DNA of 33,952 bases from an uncultured Acetatifactor sp. (lineage in GTDB: Bacteria; Bacillota; Clostridia; Lachnospirales; Lachnospiraceae), in contig CANQOL010000036.1 of assembly GCA_947625475.1 (NCBI GenBank), forward strand, positions 1 to 33,952, written 5' to 3'. Under the pieces are notes generated by a model that saw only the letters and a program-made list of their open reading frames with translations, did not search any database and had not been told where the DNA came from. The translations under genes were made by a program, and so were the position numbers. Position 1 is the stretch's first letter, and each line of letters opens with the position of its first letter. Positions 26,541-33,729 of the stretch are shown here, in pieces.

Positions 26541-28379
26541 ATGCTGCGAAAGAAAAAAGAAAAAGAGCAGGCCCGAAAACCGAAGTTCGGCATGTTCTCC
26601 TGCGTGGGATATATCTACCGTATGCTGTGGGAAAATGAGCGGTTTCTGGTGTTCGTGGGGCTGGCGGCGGTGCCGCTGTCCCTTTTGGCGGCGGCCTTCG
26701 GGCTCTATGCTTCCCCGGCGATCATCCGCGCCATCGGAAGCACCGGCGGCTTCGGCTCTGTCGCCCTGGTGATCGGGGGGATTGTTTTGGCGAGGGCCCT
26801 TGTGGACGCGGCAAACGGCTGCCTTGGGTCTGTGGTGGCAAACGCGGAGCTGAACATGGTGTCTATTCTGTCGTACAAAGCGGCCTGCGCCGAACGCACT
26901 GCCGACCAGTATCTAAATTATGACGTACCTTACATGGAAATCAAGGAGAGGGCATTTGTGGCCGTCCGGGACCATTCCCACGCCACACACTTCCCCATGA
27001 TTTTCGCGGAGACGGTGGGAGAGCTGCTGAAATTTTTCCTCTTCGGCGCCACGGTGTCACTGCTTCACCCTGCGATCCTTGTGATTTTGATCGTCGGCGC
27101 GGCGGTAAACCGCCAGATGTCCAACTGGCAGTGGCGGAAAAATTATCAGGAGCGGGACGGGCGAAACGCCGCAGAGCGCAGGCGGAACTATATCTCCTAT
27201 GATATCTCCCAAGACCTGGGCGGCCAGAAGGAAATCCGACTTTTTGACATGGCGGGATCCCTCCACCGGCGCTTCTCCCTGCACATCGACGAATCGCTCC
27301 GGTGGCAGAAAAAGCATGAGGGCCGCGGGTTTTTCGCGTCGCTGACAGATTTCCTGATTATTCTGCTGCGGGACGGGGCGGCCTACGCGCTTTTAATCGA
27401 CAGGGCCCTTCGGGGCCAGGTGGACGCGGCGCAGTTTGTGCTGTATTTTTCGGCCATCAGTTCGCTGGCGGAGCTTTTGGGCGGGATCGCGTGGAAATTT
27501 CAGCAGGTAAAGGAGGGCTCGGCCCAGGTCAGCGACCTGCGGGAGTTTTTGGAATATGAGGGCAGACTCAACCGCGGCGAGGGGCTGCCCGTCCCGAAAA
27601 AGCCCTTTTCCGTGGAGTTTAGAAATGTGACCTTCCAATACCCCAAGGGTGAAAAAAAGGTGCTGGAAAACGTCTCCTTTAAGATTGAAGCGGGGGAAAA
27701 GGTGGCCCTTGTGGGTCTCAACGGTGCGGGGAAGACCACGCTTGTTAAAATGATGTGCGGCATGATTCTGCCGGACGAAGGGGAGGTGCTGCTGGACGGC
27801 CGCACACTCTTTGCATACAACCGCGACGAGATGTATTCCCTTTTTGGAATCATCCCGCAGAAGTACAGCCTGCTGCCCGTGTCCCTTGAAAAGAACATTG
27901 CCTGCACCGAGAGAGAGGAGGAAATCGACCGCGGGAGGCTGATGCGTGCGGTGGAGCTTTCCGGCTTTCAGGAAAAGGCGGACAGCCTGCCGAAGGGGCT
28001 TAAAACACCCCTTAACCGCGCTGTAAATGAAGACGGGATTGAACTCTCAGGCGGGGAAAAGCAGAAGCTCCTTCTGGCGCGTCTCATCTACAAGGCCCCG
28101 CTCTGCATGATTTTGGATGAGCCCACGGCGGCCCTTGACCCCATCGCGGAGGACAAAATGTACCGCCGCTACAACGAGATCTCGAAAAATGCAACCTCGG
28201 TGTTTATCTCACACCGCCTCGCCTCCACACGCTTCTGCGACAGGATTTTCCTTCTGGACGGCGCGAACTTTGCCGAGGTCGGAACCCATGAGGAGCTGAT
28301 GGAAAAGGGCGGGAAATACCGGGAACTTTTCGATGTTCAGAGCAAATATTATCAAGAGGAGGCGGCGGCAAATGGCTGA
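26541..28379 (+). CDS. ABC exporter half-transporter, first of a pair
   Basis: 612 residues. The N-terminal membrane domain (about 1-340) has several helices. The C-terminal ATPase has Walker A GLNGAGKTTLVK, signature IELSGGEKQKLLL, Walker B CMILDEPTAALDP and the switch His in FISHRLAS. It should pair with the next gene product as a heterodimeric exporter. The substrate is unknown; there is no peptidase domain and no obvious substrate peptide gene next to it. ATG 26541 follows AGGAGGTG; a longer frame from 26457 would run through the promoter. Confidence 0.88.
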   Translation: MLRKKKEKEQARKPKFGMFSCVGYIYRMLWENERFLVFVGLAAVPLSLLAAAFGLYASPAIIRAIGSTGGFGSVALVIGGIVLARALVDAANGCLGSVVANAELNMVSILSYKAACAERTADQYLNYDVPYMEIKERAFVAVRDHSHATHFPMIFAETVGELLKFFLFGATVSLLHPAILVILIVGAAVNRQMSNWQWRKNYQERDGRNAAERRRNYISYDISQDLGGQKEIRLFDMAGSLHRRFSLHIDESLRWQKKHEGRGFFASLTDFLIILLRDGAAYALLIDRALRGQVDAAQFVLYFSAISSLAELLGGIAWKFQQVKEGSAQVSDLREFLEYEGRLNRGEGLPVPKKPFSVEFRNVTFQYPKGEKKVLENVSFKIEAGEKVALVGLNGAGKTTLVKMMCGMILPDEGEVLLDGRTLFAYNRDEMYSLFGIIPQKYSLLPVSLEKNIACTEREEEIDRGRLMRAVELSGFQEKADSLPKGLKTPLNRAVNEDGIELSGGEKQKLLLARLIYKAPLCMILDEPTAALDPIAEDKMYRRYNEISKNATSVFISHRLASTRFCDRIFLLDGANFAEVGTHEELMEKGGKYRELFDVQSKYYQEEAAANG

Positions 28380-30288
28380 AATTACCCGGAAAGACCACAT
28401 TACCCTGAGGGAGGACCTGGCCTGCCTTAAGAGGGCAGTTAAAATCTGGCGCGACTATGCGCCGAAATACTGGACATCCGCTGTCGCCCAGAGAATTCTC
28501 CAGAGGGTTTCCGTCTATTTTTCGCTGACCGTGTCGGCCCTGCTTCTCGATGAAATTTCGGGGGCGAGGGATCCGGACAGGCTGATTTTGTTGGCGTGCC
28601 TGGCCGTCTTCGGCGGATTCCTTTTCTCGGTGACCTGCCGGGCGGTGCAGATGAAAACGACGGTTTTGGACAGCCAGAATTATTACAGATATTCTCAGAT
28701 CCTGTTTGACGAAAACTGCAGGCTTCAGTATGAGCATCTGGAAGACCCGGATGTAAGGCTGCTCAGCGAGCGGATCAATGTAAACACCAGCACCATTTAC
28801 GGCGGGCTGATGCAGGTTTTGTACACCGTTCCCAGTATTGCGGACTCGCTGACCGAGCTGGCCCTGTCCCTTTCTCTGACCGCCGCGGCCCTCTTTGCCG
28901 CCGCCTCGGGGCGTTTTACGGGGATATTGGGATGGATCAATTCACCCTGGTCGGCGGTGCTCATGCTCCTTATGATCGCGGCCTTTTCCTTCCTGACGGC
29001 CAGGCTTCAGGTGAGCAGGGAGAGCCGCCAGGAGGACGCCAGGAGCGAGATATCCCTGACAAACCGCTGCTACAGGGCATACGGCGGCCTTTCCGGCATG
29101 GACATGACGGTTTTCGGTCTTCACTCCATCGTATTGGGCGAGTACAAAAAATACATTCTGCGTCCGCCGTGGCTTTTGAAGCTCCAGAAGACCGGCCTTG
29201 TTTTCAGCATCCTGGAGGCGCCTAAAAACGCCCTCATGCAGATTCTCATACACCTTTACGTTGCGGCGAAGGCATTTTGCGGGGCGTTCGGAATCGGCAG
29301 CTTTGTGCTTTATGAGGGCGCCATCAGCCGCTTTGTGAACGCCATTGACAGCCTTGCCAGGAGCCTTACCCAGCTGCGGTTCAACACCGGTTATCTGCAG
29401 ACGACCTACCAATTTTTCGATTTGCCAAACAGGATGTACCAGGGCACCCTGGCCGTGGAAAAGCGGGACGATCTGGACTATGAAATCGAATTCCGGGATG
29501 TGAGCTTCCGGTATCCGCGCACCGAGGCCTATGCGCTGAGGCATGTCTCAATGAAGTTCCGAATCGGGGATAAAATTGCTGTGGTAGGCGAAAACGGTTC
29601 GGGCAAAACCACCTTTATCAAGCTCCTGTGCCGTCTCTACGATCCCACCGAGGGCAAAATCCTCCTGAACGGCATTGATATTACGCGGTATCGGTATGAC
29701 GAGTATCTGGGGCTTTTCTCAGTCGTTTTTCAGGATTTCAGGCTGTTTCATTTTTCTCTGGGCGACAATGTGTCCTCGGGCCTTGGGTATGACGAGGCCC
29801 GGGCGAGAGACTGCCTGGAGCGTGCCGGAATGGGGGAGAAGCTGAGAGAGCTTGACAAAAAGGCGGAGAAAGATGGGAGAAGCGCCCTGGACAACTGCAT
29901 GGGCAGGCAGTACGACCTCGGAGGCATCGATTTCTCAGGCGGGGAGGAACAGAAGACCGCCCTGGCCCGCGCTCTCTATAAGGATGCGCCCTTCGTGATT
30001 TTAGATGAGCCCACCGCCTCCCTTGACCCTCTGGCCGAGGCTGAGGTGTATGAGAATTTCAACCGGATTTCCAGGGACCGCACCTCTGTGTTCATCAGCC
30101 ACCGCCTTTCCAGCTGCCGCTTCTGCAGGAGGATTCTGGTCTTTGACAAGGGGAGGATTGTGCAGGACGGCGGACATGAGGCGCTCTATGCACAGAAGGG
30201 CAAGTATCAGGAGCTCTGGGACGCCCAGGCGGGGTACTATCAGAAGACAGAGGCGGGAATAATTGGCGCCGCGGCGGGAGCGGACTGA
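28372..30288 (+). CDS. ABC exporter half-transporter, second of a pair
   Basis: 638 residues. Membrane domain in about 1-360, ATPase after it, with Walker A GENGSGKTTFIK, signature FSGGEEQKTALARAL, Walker B FVILDEPTASLDP and switch His in FISHRLSS. It overlaps the first gene by 8 nt and has AAGAGGAGG ahead of ATG 28372. Both halves keep a Glu after the Walker B Asp, so both sites may be active. It ends before the first toxin-antitoxin-like repeat. Confidence 0.88.
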   Translation: MAEITRKDHITLREDLACLKRAVKIWRDYAPKYWTSAVAQRILQRVSVYFSLTVSALLLDEISGARDPDRLILLACLAVFGGFLFSVTCRAVQMKTTVLDSQNYYRYSQILFDENCRLQYEHLEDPDVRLLSERINVNTSTIYGGLMQVLYTVPSIADSLTELALSLSLTAAALFAAASGRFTGILGWINSPWSAVLMLLMIAAFSFLTARLQVSRESRQEDARSEISLTNRCYRAYGGLSGMDMTVFGLHSIVLGEYKKYILRPPWLLKLQKTGLVFSILEAPKNALMQILIHLYVAAKAFCGAFGIGSFVLYEGAISRFVNAIDSLARSLTQLRFNTGYLQTTYQFFDLPNRMYQGTLAVEKRDDLDYEIEFRDVSFRYPRTEAYALRHVSMKFRIGDKIAVVGENGSGKTTFIKLLCRLYDPTEGKILLNGIDITRYRYDEYLGLFSVVFQDFRLFHFSLGDNVSSGLGYDEARARDCLERAGMGEKLRELDKKAEKDGRSALDNCMGRQYDLGGIDFSGGEEQKTALARALYKDAPFVILDEPTASLDPLAEAEVYENFNRISRDRTSVFISHRLSSCRFCRRILVFDKGRIVQDGGHEALYAQKGKYQELWDAQAGYYQKTEAGIIGAAAGAD

Positions 30289-30345
30289 AATTTTGAGGAC
30301 GGTGGGACTGACTGCAAGGGCGGTGAGGCTGAATGTAAAAAATGA

Positions 30346-30374
30346 TTGACGGGGGAGCCAATCTGTGTTAGTAT
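30346..30374 (+). promoter_or_regulatory. Promoter of antitoxin-like RNA A
   Basis: TTGACG (30346-30351), 17-bp spacer, TAGTAT (30369-30374). Transcription should start near 30381. Confidence 0.75.
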
Positions 30375-30380
30375 CTTTTT

Positions 30381-30469
30381 AGAAAAGGTGTTACCGTAAA
30401 GCAACGGTTCGCCTCAGTTGGTTTTTTTCAAAAAAGCAACCTAACTTTGGTCGGGGCGGTTGCTTTTTT
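30381..30469 (+). ncRNA. Antitoxin-like antisense RNA, copy A
   Basis: About 89 nt between the promoter and the shared terminator, with no open frame. It begins with a hairpin (30387-30413) and its 3' end is complementary to the end of the toxin mRNA. This convergent, 3'-overlapping arrangement is that of known type I pairs such as txpA/RatA; membership of a named family is not shown. Confidence 0.65.
30430..30469. terminator. Bidirectional terminator of module A
   Basis: AAAAAAGCAACC (30430-30441) pairs perfectly with GGTTGCTTTTTT (30458-30469). It ends the antitoxin RNA on the plus strand and the toxin mRNA on the minus strand, so both RNAs share this hairpin. Confidence 0.85.
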
Positions 30470-30605
30470 GATGTTTATTATTTTTTTGGGTCTGCCGGAT
30501 GCTGATTGTTGTGACGATGATGCTGATAACCGTCACAACGATCCCGGCAAGTTCCAAAATCATTTTGAACACCAATGCTGCATACCTTTCGCAATATTTT
30601 CCCAT
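30441..30605 (-). CDS. Small hydrophobic toxin-like peptide, copy A
   Basis: 54 residues, begins MGKYCERYAALVFKMILELA. One membrane helix (about 9-36, rich in Ile, Val and Thr) is followed by a polar, basic tail (QTQKNNKHQKSNRPDQS). A very strong GGAGGGG site precedes the ATG at 30605. Size, topology and the convergent RNA fit type I membrane toxins (holin-like, TxpA/Fst style). It differs from copy B by one residue in the tail (Asp for His). Upstream DNA is unrelated to copy B and no convincing promoter is visible, so it may be silent. A longer in-frame version from 30770 is unlikely. Confidence 0.65.
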   Translation of the reverse strand: MGKYCERYAALVFKMILELAGIVVTVISIIVTTISIRQTQKNNKHQKSNRPDQS

Positions 30606-30672
30606 ATGTATCCCCTCCTTCGATACAGGTGATTTAAAAGAGATATGAGCAGGATGAAAAAATTTAGGAAGA

Positions 30673-30825
30673 ATGCGGTTATACAGATCCTTAAACACTG
30701 TCATCGTTAATGCGAGGACGGTAAAAGCCTTGGACAGAGCGGTTGAAAAAAGCAGGAGATACCAAGCCACACTGAAACCTGAGGAAAAGGCGTATGCAGC
30801 ATTTATAAGGAGGGCAAGACAGTGA
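30673..30825 (+). CDS. Small ORF coupled to the deaminase gene, unknown
   Basis: 50 residues, highly basic and helical, ending KPEEKAYAAFIRRARQ. Its TGA overlaps the GTG start of the deaminase (GTGA), which suggests translational coupling. AGGAAG lies only 1-2 nt before the ATG, so initiation is weak. It could be the trimmed end of a larger protein brought in with the deaminase. I do not recognise it. Confidence 0.35.
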   Translation: MRLYRSLNTVIVNARTVKALDRAVEKSRRYQATLKPEEKAYAAFIRRARQ

Positions 30826-31214
30826 ACAAAGAATGGGAAAGGTTATATGAAGAGGCAATGAGCGTTTTGAACCCCCATGATGTTTCCAATAAAATGTGGG
30901 TGGGGAGTGTGGCATCTGCCGTACTCACGAAAAAAGGTAATATTTATAAGGGCATATGCATTGATACAGACGGCTCTATAGGGATGTGTGCGGAAAGAAA
31001 TGCTTTATCAACAATGCTTACATACGGCGAAAGCGAGATTACGAAAGTGATTTCAGTATATAAAGATGGAAATATAATTCCATCCTGCGGTATTTGCAGA
31101 GAATTTATGATGCATTTGGGCGGAGATGTGGAAAATATAGAAATCCTATTAGATAAAGAAGGGAGGACAGCAAGATTGATTGATTTGATGCCCGAATATC
31201 CGCGACATAAATAA
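30822..31214 (+). CDS. Cytidine deaminase-like protein, perhaps blasticidin S deaminase type
   Basis: 130 residues. Zinc site: Cys56 and Glu58 in MCAERNAL, Cys89 and Cys92 in PSCGICREF. This is the (C/H)AE...PCxxC pattern with Ser in place of the usual residue before the first Cys pair's Pro-Cys step. Length and the C-terminal end resemble the small tetrameric cytidine/blasticidin S deaminases. GTG start after AAGGAGGG. The gene is visibly more AT-rich than the core genes and lies between two direct repeats, which points to acquired cargo. The substrate is not known. Confidence 0.78.
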   Translation: MNKEWERLYEEAMSVLNPHDVSNKMWVGSVASAVLTKKGNIYKGICIDTDGSIGMCAERNALSTMLTYGESEITKVISVYKDGNIIPSCGICREFMMHLGGDVENIEILLDKEGRTARLIDLMPEYPRHK

Positions 31215-31312
31215 ATCCGGTTTGTTTCAATAGCCACTACCACAATCACAACTGAGTAACAGCACAGAGCAAGACGGTTGTGAATAATCGTTCTATAACG
31301 AGCAGTATGTGT
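31215..31312. other. Spacer between deaminase and repeat copy B
   Basis: No gene, promoter or clear hairpin seen. The sequence is AT-rich like the deaminase gene. Confidence 0.5.
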
Positions 31313-31338
31313 AGGTGAGACTGACTGCAAAAAAATGA

Positions 31339-31367
31339 TTGACGGGGGAGCTGATCTGTGTTAGTAT
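31339..31367 (+). promoter_or_regulatory. Promoter of antitoxin-like RNA B
   Basis: TTGACG (31339-31344), 17-bp spacer, TAGTAT (31362-31367). Start expected near 31374. Confidence 0.75.
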
Positions 31368-31373
31368 CTTTTT

Positions 31374-31461
31374 AGAAAAGGTGTTACCGTAAAGCAACGG
31401 TTCGCCTTGGTTGGTTATCTTAAAAAAGCAACCTAACTTTGGTGAGGGCGGTTGCTTTTTT
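31374..31461 (+). ncRNA. Antitoxin-like antisense RNA, copy B
   Basis: About 88 nt. The 5' hairpin is at 31380-31406 and the terminator arms are 31422-31433 and 31450-31461. A few bases differ from copy A between them, including the loop of the terminator. Those changes lie in the toxin overlap and could limit cross-pairing between copies. Confidence 0.65.
31422..31461. terminator. Bidirectional terminator of module B
   Basis: AAAAAAGCAACC pairs with GGTTGCTTTTTT, identical stem to copy A. It works for both converging RNAs. Confidence 0.85.
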
Positions 31462-31597
31462 GATGTTTATTATTTTTTTGGGTCTGCCGGATGCTGATTG
31501 TTGTGACGATGATGCTGATAACCGTCACAACGATCCCGGCAAGTTCCAAAATCATTTTGAACACCAATGCTGCATACCTTTCGCAATATTTTCCCAT
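31433..31597 (-). CDS. Small hydrophobic toxin-like peptide, copy B
   Basis: 54 residues, same as copy A except His for Asp near the C-terminus (RPHQS). Single membrane helix, basic tail, GGAGGGG before the ATG at 31597. With a good promoter upstream it is the copy most likely to be expressed. Toxicity is inferred from the layout, not shown. Confidence 0.7.
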   Translation of the reverse strand: MGKYCERYAALVFKMILELAGIVVTVISIIVTTISIRQTQKNNKHQKSNRPHQS

Positions 31598-31652
31598 ATG
31601 TATCCCCTCCTTCGATACAGGAAGCTCTCAAAATGGAATCATTTTGGCAAAA

Positions 31653-31716
31653 GGCGAACCGCTACCCGTTTTGGTAACACCTGCCTCCATTCTATCATAG
31701 TGACAGAATTTTGCAA
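31653..31716 (-). promoter_or_regulatory. Promoter and 5' hairpin of toxin mRNA B
   Basis: On the minus strand: TTGCAA (31711-31716), 16-bp spacer, TAGAAT (31689-31694) with TGA before it. Transcription starts near 31682. The mRNA opens with a hairpin (31653-31681) whose stem matches that of the antitoxin RNA (GGTGTTACC ... GGTTCGCC). The leader is about 85 nt. Confidence 0.65.
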
Positions 31717-32018
31717 GATATTACAGTAAATAAATTTTGATTCCGGTTTTATTTTATAATTTTTTAATATATAAACAATATTTCGGATTTTTTACTGCCG
31801 GGGCGGGACGAAAAAGGAGGGAAAAGAGTGCCAGATGGGACATTTGGCGGCGAATTCAAGAAAAACTCTTGTATAAAAATGATAGATATGGTAATATATT
31901 CCAGAGAATTCAAGGGCATAATGGTGTACCACCCGATGAGGCTGGCACCTCATCGGGCAAGGATGGTAACATGGCTACCACACGATACAGACAAGCGTCT
32001 GCGATACACACATGTATC

Positions 32019-32047
32019 ATTATAGGGCAATTTGCCTCAAATTACAA
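32019..32047 (-). promoter_or_regulatory. Possible minus-strand promoter inside the hairpin array
   Basis: On the minus strand TTGTAA (32042-32047), 17-bp spacer and a perfect TATAAT (32019-32024). It would transcribe the left half of the array in antisense. The -35 is only fair. Confidence 0.35.
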
Positions 32048-32145
32048 TGATTTTATGTGGAAAAGCGGCGCAGGTCTGAGCCTTCGTTGTTGTATAACGG
32101 CAAGGTGCATGGTGTGGACGCATACCGGCACCTTGTTCTTGATTT

Positions 32146-32198
32146 CTCACCGGGGAGGGAGGCCTGCTTTTTGGCCCTCCCGGTTTTCCCCGTGTGAG
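32146..32198. other. Strong GC-rich hairpin
   Basis: Stacked stems CTCAC/GTGAG, CGGGG/CCCCG, GGGA/TCCC and GGCC/GGCC close a T-rich loop. It lies just before the terminator and looks like the last domain of the candidate RNA. Confidence 0.7.
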
Positions 32199-32211
32199 AA
32201 GTCGGAGTTTG

Positions 32212-32255
32212 AGAGAACTGCGGCTGTGGTTGGTCTGCGGTTCTCTTTTCTTTTT
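32212..32255 (+). terminator. Terminator of the hairpin-array transcript
   Basis: A 12-bp stem (32212-32223 with 32235-32246, three G-T wobbles) and the run TTTTCTTTTT. As it precedes the next gene, it must end a transcript from the left, which supports a plus-strand RNA. Confidence 0.8.
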
Positions 32256-32371
32256 CTCCGCATTGGGGGAATTTGCCGGGCGGAGGTCTCCGATTCTCAA
32301 GTCTCTACTTTGCATCGGCCGGGAGAGCCGAAAAGGGCGCCCGGCACAATTCTCAGAAGGAGGAAAAGGAC

Positions 32372-33397
32372 ATGAGAAAGAGAAACTGGAAAAGGCTGCC
32401 TGCCCTCTTGGGAGCGGGGATACTGGCGCTGTCCGGTACGCTGGGGGCATCCGCCGCAGAGCTGAAGGATCTTTTTGATCCGGAGTACTATGCGGATACC
32501 TACGCGGACGTGGAGAGCGCCTACGGCCACGACGCGGATGCCCTGTGGAAGCATTACCAGGAACACGGCATGCAGGAGGGGCGAAATGCCTGCCCATACT
32601 TTGATGTGCGGTATTACAGGGAGCACTACGGAGATCTGGAGGAAACCTATGGGGACGACTGGAGCGCCTACTATGAGCATTTTCTGGAGCATGGGATTTT
32701 GGAGGGGCGCAAGGGGTCGGAGAACGGCTTTGACGCGAAGGACTACCTGAGCCGGCATGCGGATCTGCAGGAGACGATCGGGGAGGATCCGGTGGCCCTG
32801 TTTGAACATTATATCGCAAGCGTCAGATATCTGGAAACAGAAAAACCGATTCCTGATATAGCGGAGACCACAAAGCCGCAGGAAGTGTCAGAAGCTGCAC
32901 AGACGGAGGCGGTAACGCCGGAAGTCACACAGCCGGAAACCTCGGTCGGCTTAGTTGCGATCAATGATCTTGCCAATAAAAAAAGCTTGAAAAAACGATG
33001 CACCGATGAAGAGTTTCAGGCCGCTTATGACGCTGCGGTTTCAATCGTAACGCCTCTCATCGGGCTGAGCAGGGAAGAGCAATTGTCAGGGATTGAATCG
33101 TCGCTCCGCAGCATGTTTGACAGCGGGCAGGTATTGTATTCAACCGAGGCGGCGCACTACAACGATCCGTACGGGTATTTGATTCTGGGTGTCGCATCGT
33201 GTGCCGGGTGTACGAGAACAACGGGATTGTGTCTTAACATGTTGGGAATCCCTTATGAACATGTAAACGAAAACCAATGGAAGCATCAGTGGTGCCGGGT
33301 GGAGGTTGACGGAACGTATTGGATTTGTGATGCTTTAGGTCTGTATGTGGGGCCGGAACCGGGGCCATACATACATCCTATTTTTGGTGGAGGTTGA
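32372..33397 (+). CDS. Secreted protein with repeats and a transglutaminase-like domain
   Basis: 341 residues. Signal peptide (RKRNWKRLPALLGAGILALSG ending ASAA in overlapping blocks). Three repeats of about 40 residues follow, each with a YY or DYL step, a D/E-rich helix and HxxEHGxxEGR (about 30-150). A Thr/Glu/Pro linker leads to a transglutaminase-like domain with Cys277 (SCAGCTRT), His305 (WKHQWCRV) and Asp320 (WICDALG), a complete triad. It may act as a surface crosslinking or protease-like enzyme. ATG 32372 follows AAGGAGG. The last few codons run into an 88-bp duplication, so the end GPYIHPIFGGG is probably altered. Confidence 0.75.
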   Translation: MRKRNWKRLPALLGAGILALSGTLGASAAELKDLFDPEYYADTYADVESAYGHDADALWKHYQEHGMQEGRNACPYFDVRYYREHYGDLEETYGDDWSAYYEHFLEHGILEGRKGSENGFDAKDYLSRHADLQETIGEDPVALFEHYIASVRYLETEKPIPDIAETTKPQEVSEAAQTEAVTPEVTQPETSVGLVAINDLANKKSLKKRCTDEEFQAAYDAAVSIVTPLIGLSREEQLSGIESSLRSMFDSGQVLYSTEAAHYNDPYGYLILGVASCAGCTRTTGLCLNMLGIPYEHVNENQWKHQWCRVEVDGTYWICDALGLYVGPEPGPYIHPIFGGG

Positions 33398-33471
33398 CGG
33401 AACGTATTGGATTTGTGATGCTTTAGGTCTGTATGTGGGGCCGGAACCGGGGCCACATACATCCTATTTTC
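33298..33471. repeat. 88-bp tandem duplication at the 3' end of the secreted protein gene
   Basis: The segment starting GGTGGAGGTTGACGG at 33298 is repeated at 33386. The copies match to the end apart from a 2-nt indel (TACATACATCC against CATACATCC). The gene stops inside the start of the second copy. The second copy is probably noncoding. Confidence 0.9.
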
Positions 33472-33725
33472 AACTGAATGTATCGATCCAATAAGAAATC
33501 ATGCAGGCTGGCCGTATCAAAGCGGCCGCTTGCACATTTACCCGTTAACATCAGATGTTGCTGATCTCCTGGAAAGTCTATAAACAGATCACTTGGTTTG
33601 TCCTTGAGCTGCCAACTTCGCTGTCTTTATTGTGCTTGATGTTTGGAGGGGGCGCGCCGCCTCCAATACGTATTTACTTGCTGCTAAATGGGGAGTCTTC
33701 CATAGTGAGAAATGAATAAAAAAAA
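33472..33725. other. Intergenic stretch before the rRNA promoter
   Basis: No gene with a ribosome binding site. A hairpin with TTGGAGG/CCTCCAA arms (33643-33666) around GGCGCGCC has no T run. A frame of about 40 codons in phase with the upstream gene ends near 33583; it may be a cut-off piece of coding sequence. Confidence 0.45.
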
Positions 33726-33729
33726 GTTG

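Larger units (their letters stand above)
30322..30629. repeat. Direct repeat copy A (about 308 bp) carrying a type I toxin-antitoxin-like module
   Basis: This segment recurs at 31313-31621 in the same orientation and is almost identical over its length. It holds an antitoxin-like RNA on the plus strand and a small membrane peptide gene on the minus strand. Homology stops sharply at 30629 (GATACAGG), so copy A lacks the toxin promoter present beyond copy B. Confidence 0.85.
31313..31621. repeat. Direct repeat copy B (about 309 bp) of the toxin-antitoxin-like module
   Basis: Same orientation and nearly the same sequence as 30322-30629. Here the toxin side continues into its own leader and promoter (to 31716), so copy B looks like the complete module. 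Confidence 0.85.
31828..32255 (+). ncRNA. Candidate structured RNA with an array of hairpins, family not identified
   Basis: A run of perfect or near-perfect hairpins fills a stretch with no convincing gene: 31830-31848, 31857-31871, 31932-31957 (10-bp stem, loop CTGGCA), 31964-31980, 31988-32001 (CAGAC/GTCTG), 32003-32018 (GATACA/TGTATC, loop CACA), 32026-32036, 32101-32135 (8-bp plus 6-bp stem, loop GACG) and 32146-32198. A real terminator follows at 32212-32255. A GTG frame at 31828 (65 residues) has a good AAGGAGGG site but would be read through these stems. IscB-type omega RNA (HEARO) without its protein, or another large RNA, are possible; neither is shown. Confidence 0.5.

Noticed and set aside
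30322..31621. Direct repeats as ends of an insertion sequence or composite transposon
   Set aside because: No transposase and no terminal inverted repeats of the IS type were seen; each copy is fully explained by the toxin-antitoxin-like module.
31828..32025. 65-codon GTG frame with a good Shine-Dalgarno
   Set aside because: It reads through several perfect hairpins and has no recognisable protein features. Kept only as an alternative to the RNA reading; the SD might be left from an interrupted gene.
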